From positions 1 to 52,839 of the forward strand of contig JAITJZ010000074.1 of NCBI GenBank assembly GCA_031278655.1: DNA of 52,839 nucleotides. The letters run 5' to 3'. This stretch comes from Bifidobacteriaceae bacterium. Its GTDB lineage: Bacteria; Actinomycetota; Actinomycetes; Actinomycetales; WQXJ01. Positions 8,701-18,297 of the stretch are shown here, piece after piece. The notes below the pieces were generated by a model. The model searched no databases. It saw only the letters and a program-made list of their open reading frames with translations, and was not told where the DNA came from. The translations under genes were made by a program, and so were the position numbers. The number at the start of each line of letters is the position of its first letter. Within the stretch, counting starts at the first letter, position 1.

Positions 8701-11700
8701 TGGGACGACCTGACTGAGGTGGTGGCCTCAGCCGCCTACAACAACGACGCCAAGGCTTTGATCGGTCAGCTTGACGCGCCCAGCCAGCCAGCCTTCAGCG
8801 CTGGCGGCGCCGACCCGACCGAGGCCCGTGACCTGCTGAAATGGTCTGGGCCGCTGGCGGTCGGCGAGACAGTTGTCATCACCTATTCGGTCACGTTGGC
8901 GGCCGGCGGGGCGGGGACGCTGCGCAACGTCGCTTGGGCGCAGCGGGCCGATCCGCCCGCGACTCCGGCTTGCGACCAGGCGCCGCCGTTGCCGGACGAC
9001 CCGACCAGCCGCCAGGTCTGCGCCGCCGCCGAGTTGGCCCGGCCGCTGCTGGAGGTCACAAAGGTCGCCGACGCCTCGGACGCGCGGGCCGGGGACACGG
9101 TTCACTACACGGTCACCGCCCGGAATGTTGGCGCCGCCGACTTCACCACGAACACGACGGCTTTGGTGCACGACTATTTGGGCGACGTCATGGACGATGC
9201 CGCCGGGCCGCCCACGGATCTGAAGGCCAGTCGCGGCAACCCGGCTGTGGCCGCGCCGTCCCCCGTTTACCTGGGCGACGGCATCGGGCAAATCCGTTGG
9301 GAGGGCGTCCTGGCGGTGGGCGAGACGGTCACCATCGAATACGACGTCAAGCTGAAGCCCGGGGGGAACGGCGACGTCAAGAACGTGGCCTGGTCGCCGC
9401 TGGCCGCGAACCGGTCCTCGGCGCCGCCGCCGCCAACCGCCTGCGATGGCGGATTCGACAAGGTCACGGGTGAGCCCTGCGCCGAGGTCGGGTACCGGAT
9501 CCCTGACTTCGACCTGTCGAAGTCGTTCGTGGTGGCGGGGAAAGGTTCCGGCGAGCCGCTGGCGGCCGGTGACGAGTTGACCTTCACGATTCTAATTGAG
9601 AACAACTCCGGGGCCGGTTACACCGGCGCGCGCCCCCTGGTGCTGACCGATTCGCTGGCCTCGACCCTGGGTGATTCGACCATCAAGACCAAGCCGGCTG
9701 TGACCGGGGTTGGCGCGGTTGATTTCGACGCCGCGCCGCTGGCCACCTACAGCGGCGCGCTGGGGGACGGCGAGTCGGCGACGATCACCTACACCGTGGT
9801 GTTGAACGCCGCCGGCGACGGCGGCTTCCGCAACATTGTCTTCGCGCCCGGCGGGGGCGCGTCGGCGCCCCCTGACTGCGTCGACTCCGGCGGCGTGGCG
9901 AGCGCGGGCGCGGGCTTGGTCGATTCCGCCACCAATCAGCGCTGCGCCCGCGTCGATGTGTCCTTCCCGGTGCTGAGGATCACCAAGTCCTCCAACATGC
10001 CCTCGCCTTGGGCCCCCGGCCGGGACGTCACCTACAACGTCCAGGTGACGAACATCGGCCCGGCGGCCATAACCGGCGCCACGGTGATGGACGACCTCAG
10101 CCGGGTCACCGGCAACGCTTGCGCGGACTGGGCTCAGGGATCGCAGACAGCCACATCCGGCGCCGTCACCTACGCCGGTGGCGGCACGCGGCCAACGGTC
10201 ACTTGGGTGGGGGACCTGGACGCGGGCGCGTCCGCGACCTTCAGCTTCGCGGTCACGACCCGGGCTTGCGCCGACAACGGCCTGGTCAACGTCGCCTGGC
10301 AGCCGGCCGACCCGGCCGACCCCGACCCCCAGACCCCCGTCTGCGACGGCCACCCGCTGGACTCGGCCAGCGGCGAGCCCTGCGCCAAGACGGACGCGCC
10401 GCTGCCGACGGTCAGCCTGTCGAAGACTCACCAGATCACCCGCGGCGGTCAGGCGTTGACGGCCGGCCAGGCGCCGAGGGCCGGCGATGTGGTGACTTAC
10501 ACCATCACCGCTGAGAACGTGGGCTCCGTGCCCTACACGTCGCTGGCGCCGTTGGTGTTGCGAGACGACCTCAGCCAAATCGGCGATTCGGCCCGGATCG
10601 ACCAAGCCTCTTGGGCCAACGTCTGGGCGCCGGTGGACGCGGCTGACGAAGGCTCGTTCGCGCTGGTCGGCGGCCACATGGTCTGGACCGGGACGCTGAC
10701 GGTGGGCCAGACGCTGACCCTCACGTTCAAGGCGACGCTTCTGGCCGGCGGCGATCCCGTCATCCGGAACGTCGTCTGGGAGCCGGCCAACCCCAACCAG
10801 CCGGATCCGCCGGCGCCAAGCGAGTGCGTTGTCCGCGAGGACCCGAAGCTTGGGCCGAGGGCCGCAACCGGCGAGGCCTGCGCCGACTCGACCTTCGCCA
10901 GGCCGGTGCTGGCGATCGCCAAGACCGCGCAGACCTTTGGGGCTGATCCGCTCAAGACCGGCGACAAGGTCGAGTTCGCCGTCACCATCACCAACACCGG
11001 CTCGGTGGGCTTCCCCGACACGGACCCGGCGCGTTTCTACGACTCGTTGGAGGACGTGCTGATCGGGGCGTCCTACAACCAGGACGCCGCCATTGTTGGC
11101 GACGACTTCCTGACCATGGGCGCGGTCTCATGTCAGGGTGATCCATGCGCGCGGATCGAATGGGAAGGCCCGTTGGCCGCCGGGGCGTCGGTGACGGTGA
11201 CGTTCTCGGTCACCCTCGAAGGCCGCGGCGAGGCCCTGCTTTACAACGTCGCCTGGGCGCCGACCGACCCGAGCGGCACGGCGCCACCGGCCTGCCCGGC
11301 CACCGGGGCAGACCCGGACACCGGCGAGCCCTGCGGGCGGGTGGAGTTGAGGCGCAGCCTGATCCACATGGAGAAAGTGGTGGAGGGCCCGGCCGCGCCC
11401 AGGGCCGGGGACACCTTGACCTACTCGGTCACCTTCCGGAACGTCGGCGACGCGGGCTATGACCAGGAGCACCCGGCCTATTTCTACGACGACCTGAGCG
11501 AAGTCCTGGCCAACGCCAAATACAACGGCGACGCGGCGACGCGAGACGGGTCGGGCGCCAAGACCCTCAGCCTCGATTATGACAAGCCGCTGATCAAGTG
11601 GTCGGGTTCGCTGCCGGCCTGGGGGCAGGTGACCCTGACCTACTCGGTGACGCTGACCGGCGCCGGCACGGCCAGTTTCACCAATGTGGCCTGGGCGCCG

Positions 11701-14700
11701 GTCGACCCGGACGAGTCCGCTCCCGCGGATGAGTTGAAGGCCCTTTGCCCGCCCCGTCAGGACGTGCCGGGCGCAGGCGAGGTCATCCGCTGCGCCTCGG
11801 TGACTGTCGACCGCGGGCTGTTGGAAATCGAGAAACGGGTTGTGGACCCGCCCAGCCTGCCGCACACCGGCGACACCTTGACCTATGAGGTCACGATGAC
11901 CAACAGCGGCGCGGCCGACTACCCGGAAAGCCGCCCGGCGGTGCTCCGCGACGACCTGACCGAGGTCCTGACCGGGGCCCACTACCAGGCGGACGCCGCG
12001 GCGGTGTACAGCCCGGCGGGCGCGGTCCCGCCGGCCCCGGTTTACAGCGCCCCCCATCTGGTCTGGTCGGGGCCGTTGGCGCAGGGCCAATCCGTGACCG
12101 TGACCTACCAGGTGATGCTCCGTTCGAGCGAGACTTCCCAGGTCAGCAACCTGGCTTGGGCGCCGGACCAGCCGTTCACCGCCACCACGCCGCCCCCGCC
12201 CCCAAGCTGCGACGCCGCCAGCGGGACGGGCGCGGGCACAGGCGAAGCCTGCGCCCAGGTGACGCTTGATCGCGGCCTGCTGACCCTGAGCAAAGCGGTC
12301 GACCTGGGCGGCCCGCAGGTCGTCGCCCAAGCGGGCGACGTGCTGACCTACACGGTCACGGTCAAGAACGCCTCGGCCTTGGCCTTCGGCGGCGCCGACT
12401 CGGCGGTCGCCTGGGACCACCTCACCGACGCGCTCAAGGAGGCCGACTGGGTGGCCGGCTCGTTGAGCGCGAGCGTCGGGGCGGCATCGTACAAACCCCC
12501 CACCGAGGCCGACCCGACCGCCAAGATCAAGTGGTCCGGGCCCCTGGCCCCGGCGGGCGAAGACGGCGACACGGCCACCTTCTCCTACAGCCTGAAGGTG
12601 ACCGCCCTTGGCAACGGCCTCATCCGCAACGTCGCCTGGGTGCCGTTCAATCCTCACGCCGCCAACCCCGACTCGCCGACCTGCCAGGCCTCGACCGACG
12701 GCCAGCCGGTGATCTCCATTTCCTCCGGCGAACTGTGCGCCGGGCTGGACGTGCGCTCGCCGCTGCTGGCCCTGTCCAAGTTCTCCAGCCCCAGGGGCCC
12801 GGCGCTGCCCGGGGACGTGATCGACTACTCGATTGTCGCCACCAACGTTGGCGGCGCGGCCTTCACCGCCGAGCGCCCGGCCGTCCTCAAGGACGACCTC
12901 AGCACCATTCTCGATGACGTCGAACTGGTCGGGACGCCAACGGCCACCCTCGGCCAGGCCGAGGTCGACAGCGACGGCGAACTGACCTGGGAGCACGAGT
13001 TGGCGGTCGGCCAAACGGTGACGATCAGCTTCAAGGTCAAGGTCATTGGCGGCGGCGACGGCCAAGCCCGCAACGTTGTCTACCAGCCCTTCGACCCGCC
13101 GGCGGGGCCGGTGGCCTGCGATCAGGCGACCGGGGCGGCCGACCCGGGCACCGGCCAAGCCTGCGCCTTCGACAATCATCCGCTGGGGAAGCTGACCCTG
13201 ACCAAGGCGCTGCTGACGCCGGCGCCCCACGCCCAGGGCAAACAGGCCCAGTACCAAATCATGATCGAGAACACCGGCGGCGCCGCCTTCACCCCGGCCA
13301 AGCCGGCGACGGTCGTGGACGACATCTCCGGCCTGCTGGACGGCGGCCGTTTCAACAACGATCAAAAGGCCGTTGGCGCCGGCGGGCTGGAGGTTGGCGC
13401 GCTCAGCTACGCCGAGCCGCTCCTGACCTGGACCGGCGCCCTGAACCCGGGGGAGGTCGTGACCCTGACCTACTCGGTGACGTGGCTCGCCATCGGCGAC
13501 GGCCTGATGCGCAACGTGGTCTGGCAGCCGGCCGACCCGGACCACCCGCAGGCGCCGGCCTGCGCCAACCTGTCCGGGGTGGACCCGGACACCGGCGAGC
13601 CCTGCGCCGCCACCGACGACCGCCGCCCGTTGCTGGAGATCGACAAGACCTCGACGCCCGGCGGCACGCCGCTGACGGCCGGCGACCAGGTCAGCTACAC
13701 CCTGACCGCCAAGAATGTTGGCCAAGCGGATTACACCGACGGTTTCAAAGCGGTGGTGGAGGACTCGCTCTCGGCGCTTTTGGGCGCGGCGACCTTCAAC
13801 CACGACGCGGCGGCGAAGATCAACGGCCAACCGGTCAGCGACCCGGTGTTCAGGGCGGACACGGCCCGCCTGCGCTGGGAGGGTCCGTTGGCGCAGGACC
13901 AGACCGTCACCATCACCTTCTCGATCACCCTGCTGGCCGGCGGCCTGGGCGTGGGCCGCAACCTGGCCTGGAGCCCGGTCGATCCTGAGATGGAGACGCC
14001 GCCGCGGCCGACCTGCTCGGCGGCCGACGCGGCCGCCGGGCGCGACTCGCTCAGCGGCGAGCCCTGCGACGAGGACGTCTACCACCGCCCAACCCTGTCC
14101 CTGACCAAGTCCTCGGACGCGACCAGCCCCAAGCCGGGCGACATCGTCACCTTCACCCTGGTGGCCATGAACACGTCGGAGGTCGACTTCACCGACCAGG
14201 TGCCCGGCATTGTGCGCGACTACCTTGGCGACGTCCTGGACGACGCCTCCTTCGCCTGGCCGCAGGCGGCCACCGTGACCGGGCCGACGCCCGGCGAGCT
14301 GACCTATGACGACAAAGAGGCCATGCTGACCTGGAGCGGCGCGCTGAAGGCGGGCGAGAGCGTGACCATCACCCTGGTGGTGGAACTGCTGCCCACGGGC
14401 GACGGCTATGTGCGCAACGTCGCTTGGCGGCCCAACCTGCCGGGGCAGACCGCGCCCGAGCCGCCTGACTGCCCGATCTCAGGGATCGACCCGGAGACGG
14501 TCGAGCCGTGCGCGGTGACGCAATTCGACAAGAGCGGGCTGAAGCTGACCAAGACCGCCAGCCCGGCGGACCCGATGCCCGGCGTGACGGTGGACTACAC
14601 GGTCACATTGAAGAACACCGGCCGCATCCCGTTCACCGAGTCGGCGCCGGTGTGGCTCTGGGACGACCTCACTGATGTGATGGGGACCCTGGTGGGAGGC

Positions 14701-17700
14701 AGTTTGGCGGCGGACCGCGCGGGCAATTTGGTCGACCAGTTCGCGGCTTCGCGGCGGATCGGCTGGAGCGGCGCCCTCGCCCCCGGCGAGGTGGTGACCG
14801 TCACTTACAGCGTCCAACTTGACGCCACGATGGGCGCCAGCCGCAGCCGGAGCGTGGCCTGGGTGCCGAACGACTGGTTGAACGTGGAAACGCCGGAGTG
14901 CGTCGACGCGGACAACTCTGGCACGGATGAGTCCACTGGCGAGGTCTGCGCGGCGGTCGCGCTGACGCCGCCGGTGCTGGAGGTGGCCAAGAGCTCGACC
15001 TTGGTCCGGCCCGGCGACCCGGACCCGCCGCCCTACGCGCGGCCCGGTGACCAGGTCATATATTCTCTCCACATCAAGAATGTCGGCAGCGGCGCCTACA
15101 CCGTCACGCACCCGGCGGTGGTGGTCGACTCGCTCAGCCAGGTGCTCGATGACGCCACCTGGGACAACGCCGCGCAGATCGTCTCCGGCCCGGGCGCCTT
15201 GGTCTGGAGCGCCGCCAACGAGCGCTTGACCTGGTCCGGCGACCTGTCGGTGAAGGCGGAGGTGGAGATCACCTATTCGGTGACGGTCAAGGCTGGCGGC
15301 GACGGCCAGTTGGCCAACGTTGTCTGGGTGCCGGAGGACCCGGATTCGGCGGGCGATCCGCCCGCCTGCGACCAGGCCGCCGGGGAGTGGTGCGCCTCGG
15401 GCCAGGTGGCGTTGCCGGAGTTGTCGATCACGAAGTCGGTCACGCAGACGCCAGCGGACGGCGCCTGGCAGGCCGGGGTGCGCCTGACCTACACGCTGAC
15501 CTTGGAGAACACCGGGCGGGGGGATTTTGAGGGGGTCAGTTTGGCGTCGGTCCGCGACGAGTTGGCGGAAGTCTTGGACGATGCCGTCTGGGTCCGTTTG
15601 GTCTCCAAGCCGGTCGCCGGGACCACGGTTTGGGACCCGGTCGACTCGGTGCTGACCTGGACCGGGCCGCTCGCCAGCGGGGCCGTGGTGGCGCTGGTCT
15701 ACGAGGTCGATTTGACGTCCGGCGGCGACGGGCAACTGCGCAACCTGGCCTGGTTCCCGTCGCAACCCGGCCTGGCCGATCCGCCGCCGCCGGACTGCGA
15801 GGCGCCGGTGAACGGTTTGGACCCGGACAGCGGCGAGCCGTGCGCGCTGGACGACAGGCTGCGGGCGATTCTGCAGATCGTCTCCAAGAGCGCCGATGGC
15901 GGGGCTTTCGCCCGCCCCGGGGACACCTTGACCTACACGATTGTGGCCCGCAACCGGGGGGCGGCTGATTTCACCGACGCCCGCCCGGCCGTGGTGGCGG
16001 ACTCCTTGGAGCAGATGCTGGACGAGGTTGAGCCGTTCGACCTGACCACGACCTCTGACGGCGGGGCCGGCGGCGTGTTCGGCTACACCCAGCCGGTGCT
16101 GCGGTGGCTGGGCCCGCTGGCGGCCGGGGCCGAGGTGACCCTGACCTACCAGGTCCGCTTGAAGGGCCTTGGCGACGGCGTGATCGACAACGTGGTTTGG
16201 GCGCCGAGCGACCCGACCTTGGCCGCCCCGGCGGCCCCGGGCTGCGATGATCCGGCGGCGGTGCGTTCGGGCGGGGTTTTCAACAGCTGGTCGGGGGCGG
16301 ATCCCGAGTCCCATGAGAGTTGCGCCAAGATCGAGTTGCGCCCGCCGATCATCGAGGTCTCCAAGACCTCGCAGTTGGCCGGGGCTTTGGGCCAGGCGGC
16401 CCGCCCGGGGGACCGAGTCGACTACACCTTCCGCCTGCGCAACGTTGGCCTGGGCGATTTCACGGACACGCACCCGGCTGTGGCTGTGGATTCCTTGGAA
16501 CTGGTGTTGGATGACACGGAGCCGTTTGACCTGACCACCGCCGCCGACGGCGGCGCCGGCGGCGCCCTCAGCTACGAGGCGCCGCTGCTGAAATGGTCCG
16601 GCCCGCTGGCCGCCGGGGCCGAGGTCGCCGTCACCTATTCGGTGATCCTCAAGTCCGGCGGCGACGGCCGCCTGGCCAACGCGGTCTGGCTGCCGGAGGA
16701 CCCGGACAACCCGGGGCTGGCGCCGGCCTGCGCCCCCGAAGGCGACTGGTGCGCCGCCGACGACCTCAAACTGCCGTCCCTGGCCATCGCCAAAACGGCA
16801 ACCCAGACGCCATCGGGCGGAAATTGGCAGTCCGGCGTGCGCCTGACCTACACCCTGACGCTGCGCAACACCGGGCCGGGCGACTTCACGGACGCCCGCC
16901 CGGCCGTTGTCCGCGACGACCTGACGGACATCATCGACGATGCCGTCTGGGCGGGCGTCGTCGCCAAGCCCAGCGGCGGCCAGGCGACATGGGCGTCACC
17001 GGTCTTGACCTGGTCCGGGCCGCTGGCCGCGGGGGCGGCGGCGGAACTGGTCTACGCCGTCGATCTGACGACCGACGGCGACGGTCGCCTGCGCAACCTG
17101 GCCTGGTTCCCGCTGGACACGGCGGTGGCTTCGCCGCCGGAACCGGGCTGCGAGGACCCGGTGGACGGGTTGGACCCGGACAGCGGCGAACCCTGCGCGC
17201 TGCTCGACCAGGTCCGGCCGATCCTCAAAGTCACGGCCAAGGCCGTCGAGGGCGAGGTCGACGGCGTGGTCGACGCCCATCCGGGCGAGACCGTCACCTA
17301 TCAACTGGACGTGCGCAACATAGGCCCGATCGACTTCACCGCCGCGGCGCCGGCGCTGGTGGCCGACTCCCTGGCCGACCTGCTGGACGACGCCGAACCG
17401 TTCGACCTGGCGACCGCCTCCGACGCCGGCGCCGGCGGCGAGTTCAGCTACGCGGCGCCGGTCCTGGAATGGCGCGGCGAATTGGCGCAAGGCGCCGGGG
17501 TCACCATCACCTACTCGGTGCGCCTCAAGGCCGGCGGCGACGGGCTGCTCAAGAACGTGGCCTGGGTGCCGCGCGACCCGGGGCCGGACCCGCCGGCCCC
17601 CGGCTGCGACCACCCCGACAGCGGCGGGATCGACCCGGAGACCGGCGAGTCCTGTGTCCTGGACGAAGTCGAACCGCCGATCTTAGACGTGGTCAAGACG

Positions 17701-18156
17701 GTTCAAGCGCCCGCGCCGGTGGCCGTCGGCAGCGTGCTCAACTACACCGTCAAGGTCACCAACTCGACGCCGTTCGACTTCCCGGCCGATCGCCCGGCCG
17801 AGGCCTTCGACGACCTCTCCGAGGTCCTGGACGACGCCTCCTACCAGGGCGACGCCGTGGCCAGCCGGGGCACGGTCCGCCGCGAGGGGTCGCGGTTGAT
17901 CTGGAGCGGATCGCTGGCGGCGGGCCAGACCGCCACCATCACCTATTCGGTCAAGGTGGTCGGCGCCGGCGACGGCCGCAGCCGCAACGTCGCCTGGGCC
18001 GAATGGTCGGCGCTGAGCGAGGTCACGGTCGCGGTTCCGGCCGGATTGTCCTCCACCGGGACGGATGTCTGGTTGGTAGCCTGGTTGGCGGGATTGGCGC
18101 TGGCGTTCGGCCTGACAGCGCACCGCCTGGCGCGATGGCGCGCCCGGCGGTCCTGA
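5731..18156 (+). CDS. Giant secreted surface protein with 24 DUF11-type modules
   Basis: 4,141 residues. A Sec signal peptide covers residues 1-43 (basic start, LLALAAAAALGLVGLVV core, likely cut after AKA). Next comes a CshA-like domain (SFSTGGTGRFRDLIDWFEWG) and a GEVED-like domain (WGWIDFNESHSFGAEDW, about 370-480). From about 493 there are 24 DUF11-type beta-sandwich modules of about 150 residues. The module consensus runs KTS...RPGDxVTYTVTxxNVG, DDLSxVLDDA, LxWSGPLAxGxTVTITYSV, GGDGxLRNVAW. Each linker carries a cysteine pair with DPD(T/S)GEPCA. The C-terminus (LSSTG, hydrophobic helix, RWRARR) resembles a non-canonical sortase signal. Known DUF11 proteins are wall-anchored stalks or adhesins; ligand unknown. 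One uninterrupted frame with a strong RBS supports an intact gene. A three-module block appears duplicated. Confidence 0.93.
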   Translation: MRRPRKAIGNKAKRGATRLLALAAAAALGLVGLVVAQPEAAKASFSTGGTGRFRDLIDWFEWGANVGDIVKAGTVTNIRTEGATKIETACTIFNISSKGNNKDPLRVKRPGSWKSDGFDNLYNIGGTDGNNQQLAGITHAVQGDLVTFTISCKMTLIDPKLGSTEVDLPGLVFADAEASGSDEYVTAKPGSGFTGWRIIDRYRGEDCKVSTIAKLANDDTLTLTSSASSECEAQDQKDGTFLGGGPTAVAFMEGTTSATVTIKGKGLSAVAIGVVSFIDWGDADSSYGAAGVLALPPWTGGLLQRGNTDLFEAVSATDPTPKFALAEVGSPGVRLGNLVDGEPAPLYSVTATGDDANNLDDEDLAIPATITGYRGGTVILNDLECVGDGRIWGWIDFNESHSFGAEDWGGPVPSAGQPVQPGSVPCASAVGEEAVFSMAWDVPADAKPQPVGKTAIVRMGITTDSRVTDEPVGVAITGELEDHAVDFLLDPYVVEKTSTATEDSRVGDVITYSVKITTPTATGTSTTPDTIVVKDDLSDVLDDATWLNQTGGGGAFSLDSSLLTWTGAPPAAGASKTITYQVQINGDVAGNRELKNVAWVDNPAVATTPACDIGVASGRDPDSDEPCASLNAETPSLALTKTSTNAADKRAGDLVTYTVTATNEGPGTFTEAAPATIWDDLSGILDDVELVSVSVDRPGGHLDATADAGDPYIGWSGPLADLQSVQLTYTVRLTAAGDGALRNVAWVRADPTPPAAPPTQSPACALSPDSVTGEVCAVVEFGLPRLEVFKQVDAPAEVRPGDVISFTVTAKNTGQAGFDSQRPLVLADDIQDIVDGLTYNGDGAAKISGAAAGQLTVDVLTGRLYWVGELAQGASVVITYSFTATGHGNGLAGNTAWAPRGQTAPAQGGDEPPPPDCLDQNNDPISDGGLDPKTGEPCAQVIEKRPLLRLSKTVRVEGGAGAIPGATVTYTITGANVGAQDYTEADPAPIWDDLTEVVASAAYNNDAKALIGQLDAPSQPAFSAGGADPTEARDLLKWSGPLAVGETVVITYSVTLAAGGAGTLRNVAWAQRADPPATPACDQAPPLPDDPTSRQVCAAAELARPLLEVTKVADASDARAGDTVHYTVTARNVGAADFTTNTTALVHDYLGDVMDDAAGPPTDLKASRGNPAVAAPSPVYLGDGIGQIRWEGVLAVGETVTIEYDVKLKPGGNGDVKNVAWSPLAANRSSAPPPPTACDGGFDKVTGEPCAEVGYRIPDFDLSKSFVVAGKGSGEPLAAGDELTFTILIENNSGAGYTGARPLVLTDSLASTLGDSTIKTKPAVTGVGAVDFDAAPLATYSGALGDGESATITYTVVLNAAGDGGFRNIVFAPGGGASAPPDCVDSGGVASAGAGLVDSATNQRCARVDVSFPVLRITKSSNMPSPWAPGRDVTYNVQVTNIGPAAITGATVMDDLSRVTGNACADWAQGSQTATSGAVTYAGGGTRPTVTWVGDLDAGASATFSFAVTTRACADNGLVNVAWQPADPADPDPQTPVCDGHPLDSASGEPCAKTDAPLPTVSLSKTHQITRGGQALTAGQAPRAGDVVTYTITAENVGSVPYTSLAPLVLRDDLSQIGDSARIDQASWANVWAPVDAADEGSFALVGGHMVWTGTLTVGQTLTLTFKATLLAGGDPVIRNVVWEPANPNQPDPPAPSECVVREDPKLGPRAATGEACADSTFARPVLAIAKTAQTFGADPLKTGDKVEFAVTITNTGSVGFPDTDPARFYDSLEDVLIGASYNQDAAIVGDDFLTMGAVSCQGDPCARIEWEGPLAAGASVTVTFSVTLEGRGEALLYNVAWAPTDPSGTAPPACPATGADPDTGEPCGRVELRRSLIHMEKVVEGPAAPRAGDTLTYSVTFRNVGDAGYDQEHPAYFYDDLSEVLANAKYNGDAATRDGSGAKTLSLDYDKPLIKWSGSLPAWGQVTLTYSVTLTGAGTASFTNVAWAPVDPDESAPADELKALCPPRQDVPGAGEVIRCASVTVDRGLLEIEKRVVDPPSLPHTGDTLTYEVTMTNSGAADYPESRPAVLRDDLTEVLTGAHYQADAAAVYSPAGAVPPAPVYSAPHLVWSGPLAQGQSVTVTYQVMLRSSETSQVSNLAWAPDQPFTATTPPPPPSCDAASGTGAGTGEACAQVTLDRGLLTLSKAVDLGGPQVVAQAGDVLTYTVTVKNASALAFGGADSAVAWDHLTDALKEADWVAGSLSASVGAASYKPPTEADPTAKIKWSGPLAPAGEDGDTATFSYSLKVTALGNGLIRNVAWVPFNPHAANPDSPTCQASTDGQPVISISSGELCAGLDVRSPLLALSKFSSPRGPALPGDVIDYSIVATNVGGAAFTAERPAVLKDDLSTILDDVELVGTPTATLGQAEVDSDGELTWEHELAVGQTVTISFKVKVIGGGDGQARNVVYQPFDPPAGPVACDQATGAADPGTGQACAFDNHPLGKLTLTKALLTPAPHAQGKQAQYQIMIENTGGAAFTPAKPATVVDDISGLLDGGRFNNDQKAVGAGGLEVGALSYAEPLLTWTGALNPGEVVTLTYSVTWLAIGDGLMRNVVWQPADPDHPQAPACANLSGVDPDTGEPCAATDDRRPLLEIDKTSTPGGTPLTAGDQVSYTLTAKNVGQADYTDGFKAVVEDSLSALLGAATFNHDAAAKINGQPVSDPVFRADTARLRWEGPLAQDQTVTITFSITLLAGGLGVGRNLAWSPVDPEMETPPRPTCSAADAAAGRDSLSGEPCDEDVYHRPTLSLTKSSDATSPKPGDIVTFTLVAMNTSEVDFTDQVPGIVRDYLGDVLDDASFAWPQAATVTGPTPGELTYDDKEAMLTWSGALKAGESVTITLVVELLPTGDGYVRNVAWRPNLPGQTAPEPPDCPISGIDPETVEPCAVTQFDKSGLKLTKTASPADPMPGVTVDYTVTLKNTGRIPFTESAPVWLWDDLTDVMGTLVGGSLAADRAGNLVDQFAASRRIGWSGALAPGEVVTVTYSVQLDATMGASRSRSVAWVPNDWLNVETPECVDADNSGTDESTGEVCAAVALTPPVLEVAKSSTLVRPGDPDPPPYARPGDQVIYSLHIKNVGSGAYTVTHPAVVVDSLSQVLDDATWDNAAQIVSGPGALVWSAANERLTWSGDLSVKAEVEITYSVTVKAGGDGQLANVVWVPEDPDSAGDPPACDQAAGEWCASGQVALPELSITKSVTQTPADGAWQAGVRLTYTLTLENTGRGDFEGVSLASVRDELAEVLDDAVWVRLVSKPVAGTTVWDPVDSVLTWTGPLASGAVVALVYEVDLTSGGDGQLRNLAWFPSQPGLADPPPPDCEAPVNGLDPDSGEPCALDDRLRAILQIVSKSADGGAFARPGDTLTYTIVARNRGAADFTDARPAVVADSLEQMLDEVEPFDLTTTSDGGAGGVFGYTQPVLRWLGPLAAGAEVTLTYQVRLKGLGDGVIDNVVWAPSDPTLAAPAAPGCDDPAAVRSGGVFNSWSGADPESHESCAKIELRPPIIEVSKTSQLAGALGQAARPGDRVDYTFRLRNVGLGDFTDTHPAVAVDSLELVLDDTEPFDLTTAADGGAGGALSYEAPLLKWSGPLAAGAEVAVTYSVILKSGGDGRLANAVWLPEDPDNPGLAPACAPEGDWCAADDLKLPSLAIAKTATQTPSGGNWQSGVRLTYTLTLRNTGPGDFTDARPAVVRDDLTDIIDDAVWAGVVAKPSGGQATWASPVLTWSGPLAAGAAAELVYAVDLTTDGDGRLRNLAWFPLDTAVASPPEPGCEDPVDGLDPDSGEPCALLDQVRPILKVTAKAVEGEVDGVVDAHPGETVTYQLDVRNIGPIDFTAAAPALVADSLADLLDDAEPFDLATASDAGAGGEFSYAAPVLEWRGELAQGAGVTITYSVRLKAGGDGLLKNVAWVPRDPGPDPPAPGCDHPDSGGIDPETGESCVLDEVEPPILDVVKTVQAPAPVAVGSVLNYTVKVTNSTPFDFPADRPAEAFDDLSEVLDDASYQGDAVASRGTVRREGSRLIWSGSLAAGQTATITYSVKVVGAGDGRSRNVAWAEWSALSEVTVAVPAGLSSTGTDVWLVAWLAGLALAFGLTAHRLARWRARRS

Positions 18157-18161
18157 GACCG

Positions 18162-18195
18162 CCCACGGTCCGGCGGGGGAGCGCCGGGCCGTGGG
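18162..18195 (+). terminator. Stem-loop after the giant gene
   Basis: A 13-base stem, CCCACGGTCCGGC with GCCGGGCCGTGGG (one G-U pair), has an 8-base loop and begins six bases after the stop codon. There is no T-run, as is common in very GC-rich genomes. It sits between convergent genes. Confidence 0.65.
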
Positions 18196-18203
18196 TGCTA
18201 CGG

Positions 18204-18272
18204 CGATTGGCCTGGTGATTGGCCTGGTGTTGGCCTGGTGATTGGCGTGGTGTTGGGCCGGTGATTGGCCGG
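18204..18272. repeat. 12-bp tandem repeat between convergent genes
   Basis: About six imperfect copies of GATTGGCCTGGT and close variants lie between the giant gene and pgl. They are non-coding on both strands as far as I can see. Confidence 0.7.
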
Positions 18273-18297
18273 GCGCGGCAAGTCGCGGGGCTTCGGC

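Noticed and set aside
11128-14085. 985-codon open frame opposite the giant gene (and another at 14479-16473)
   Set aside because: High GC and repeated modules keep antisense frames open. The products are low-complexity, and the plus strand codes an evident DUF11 protein.
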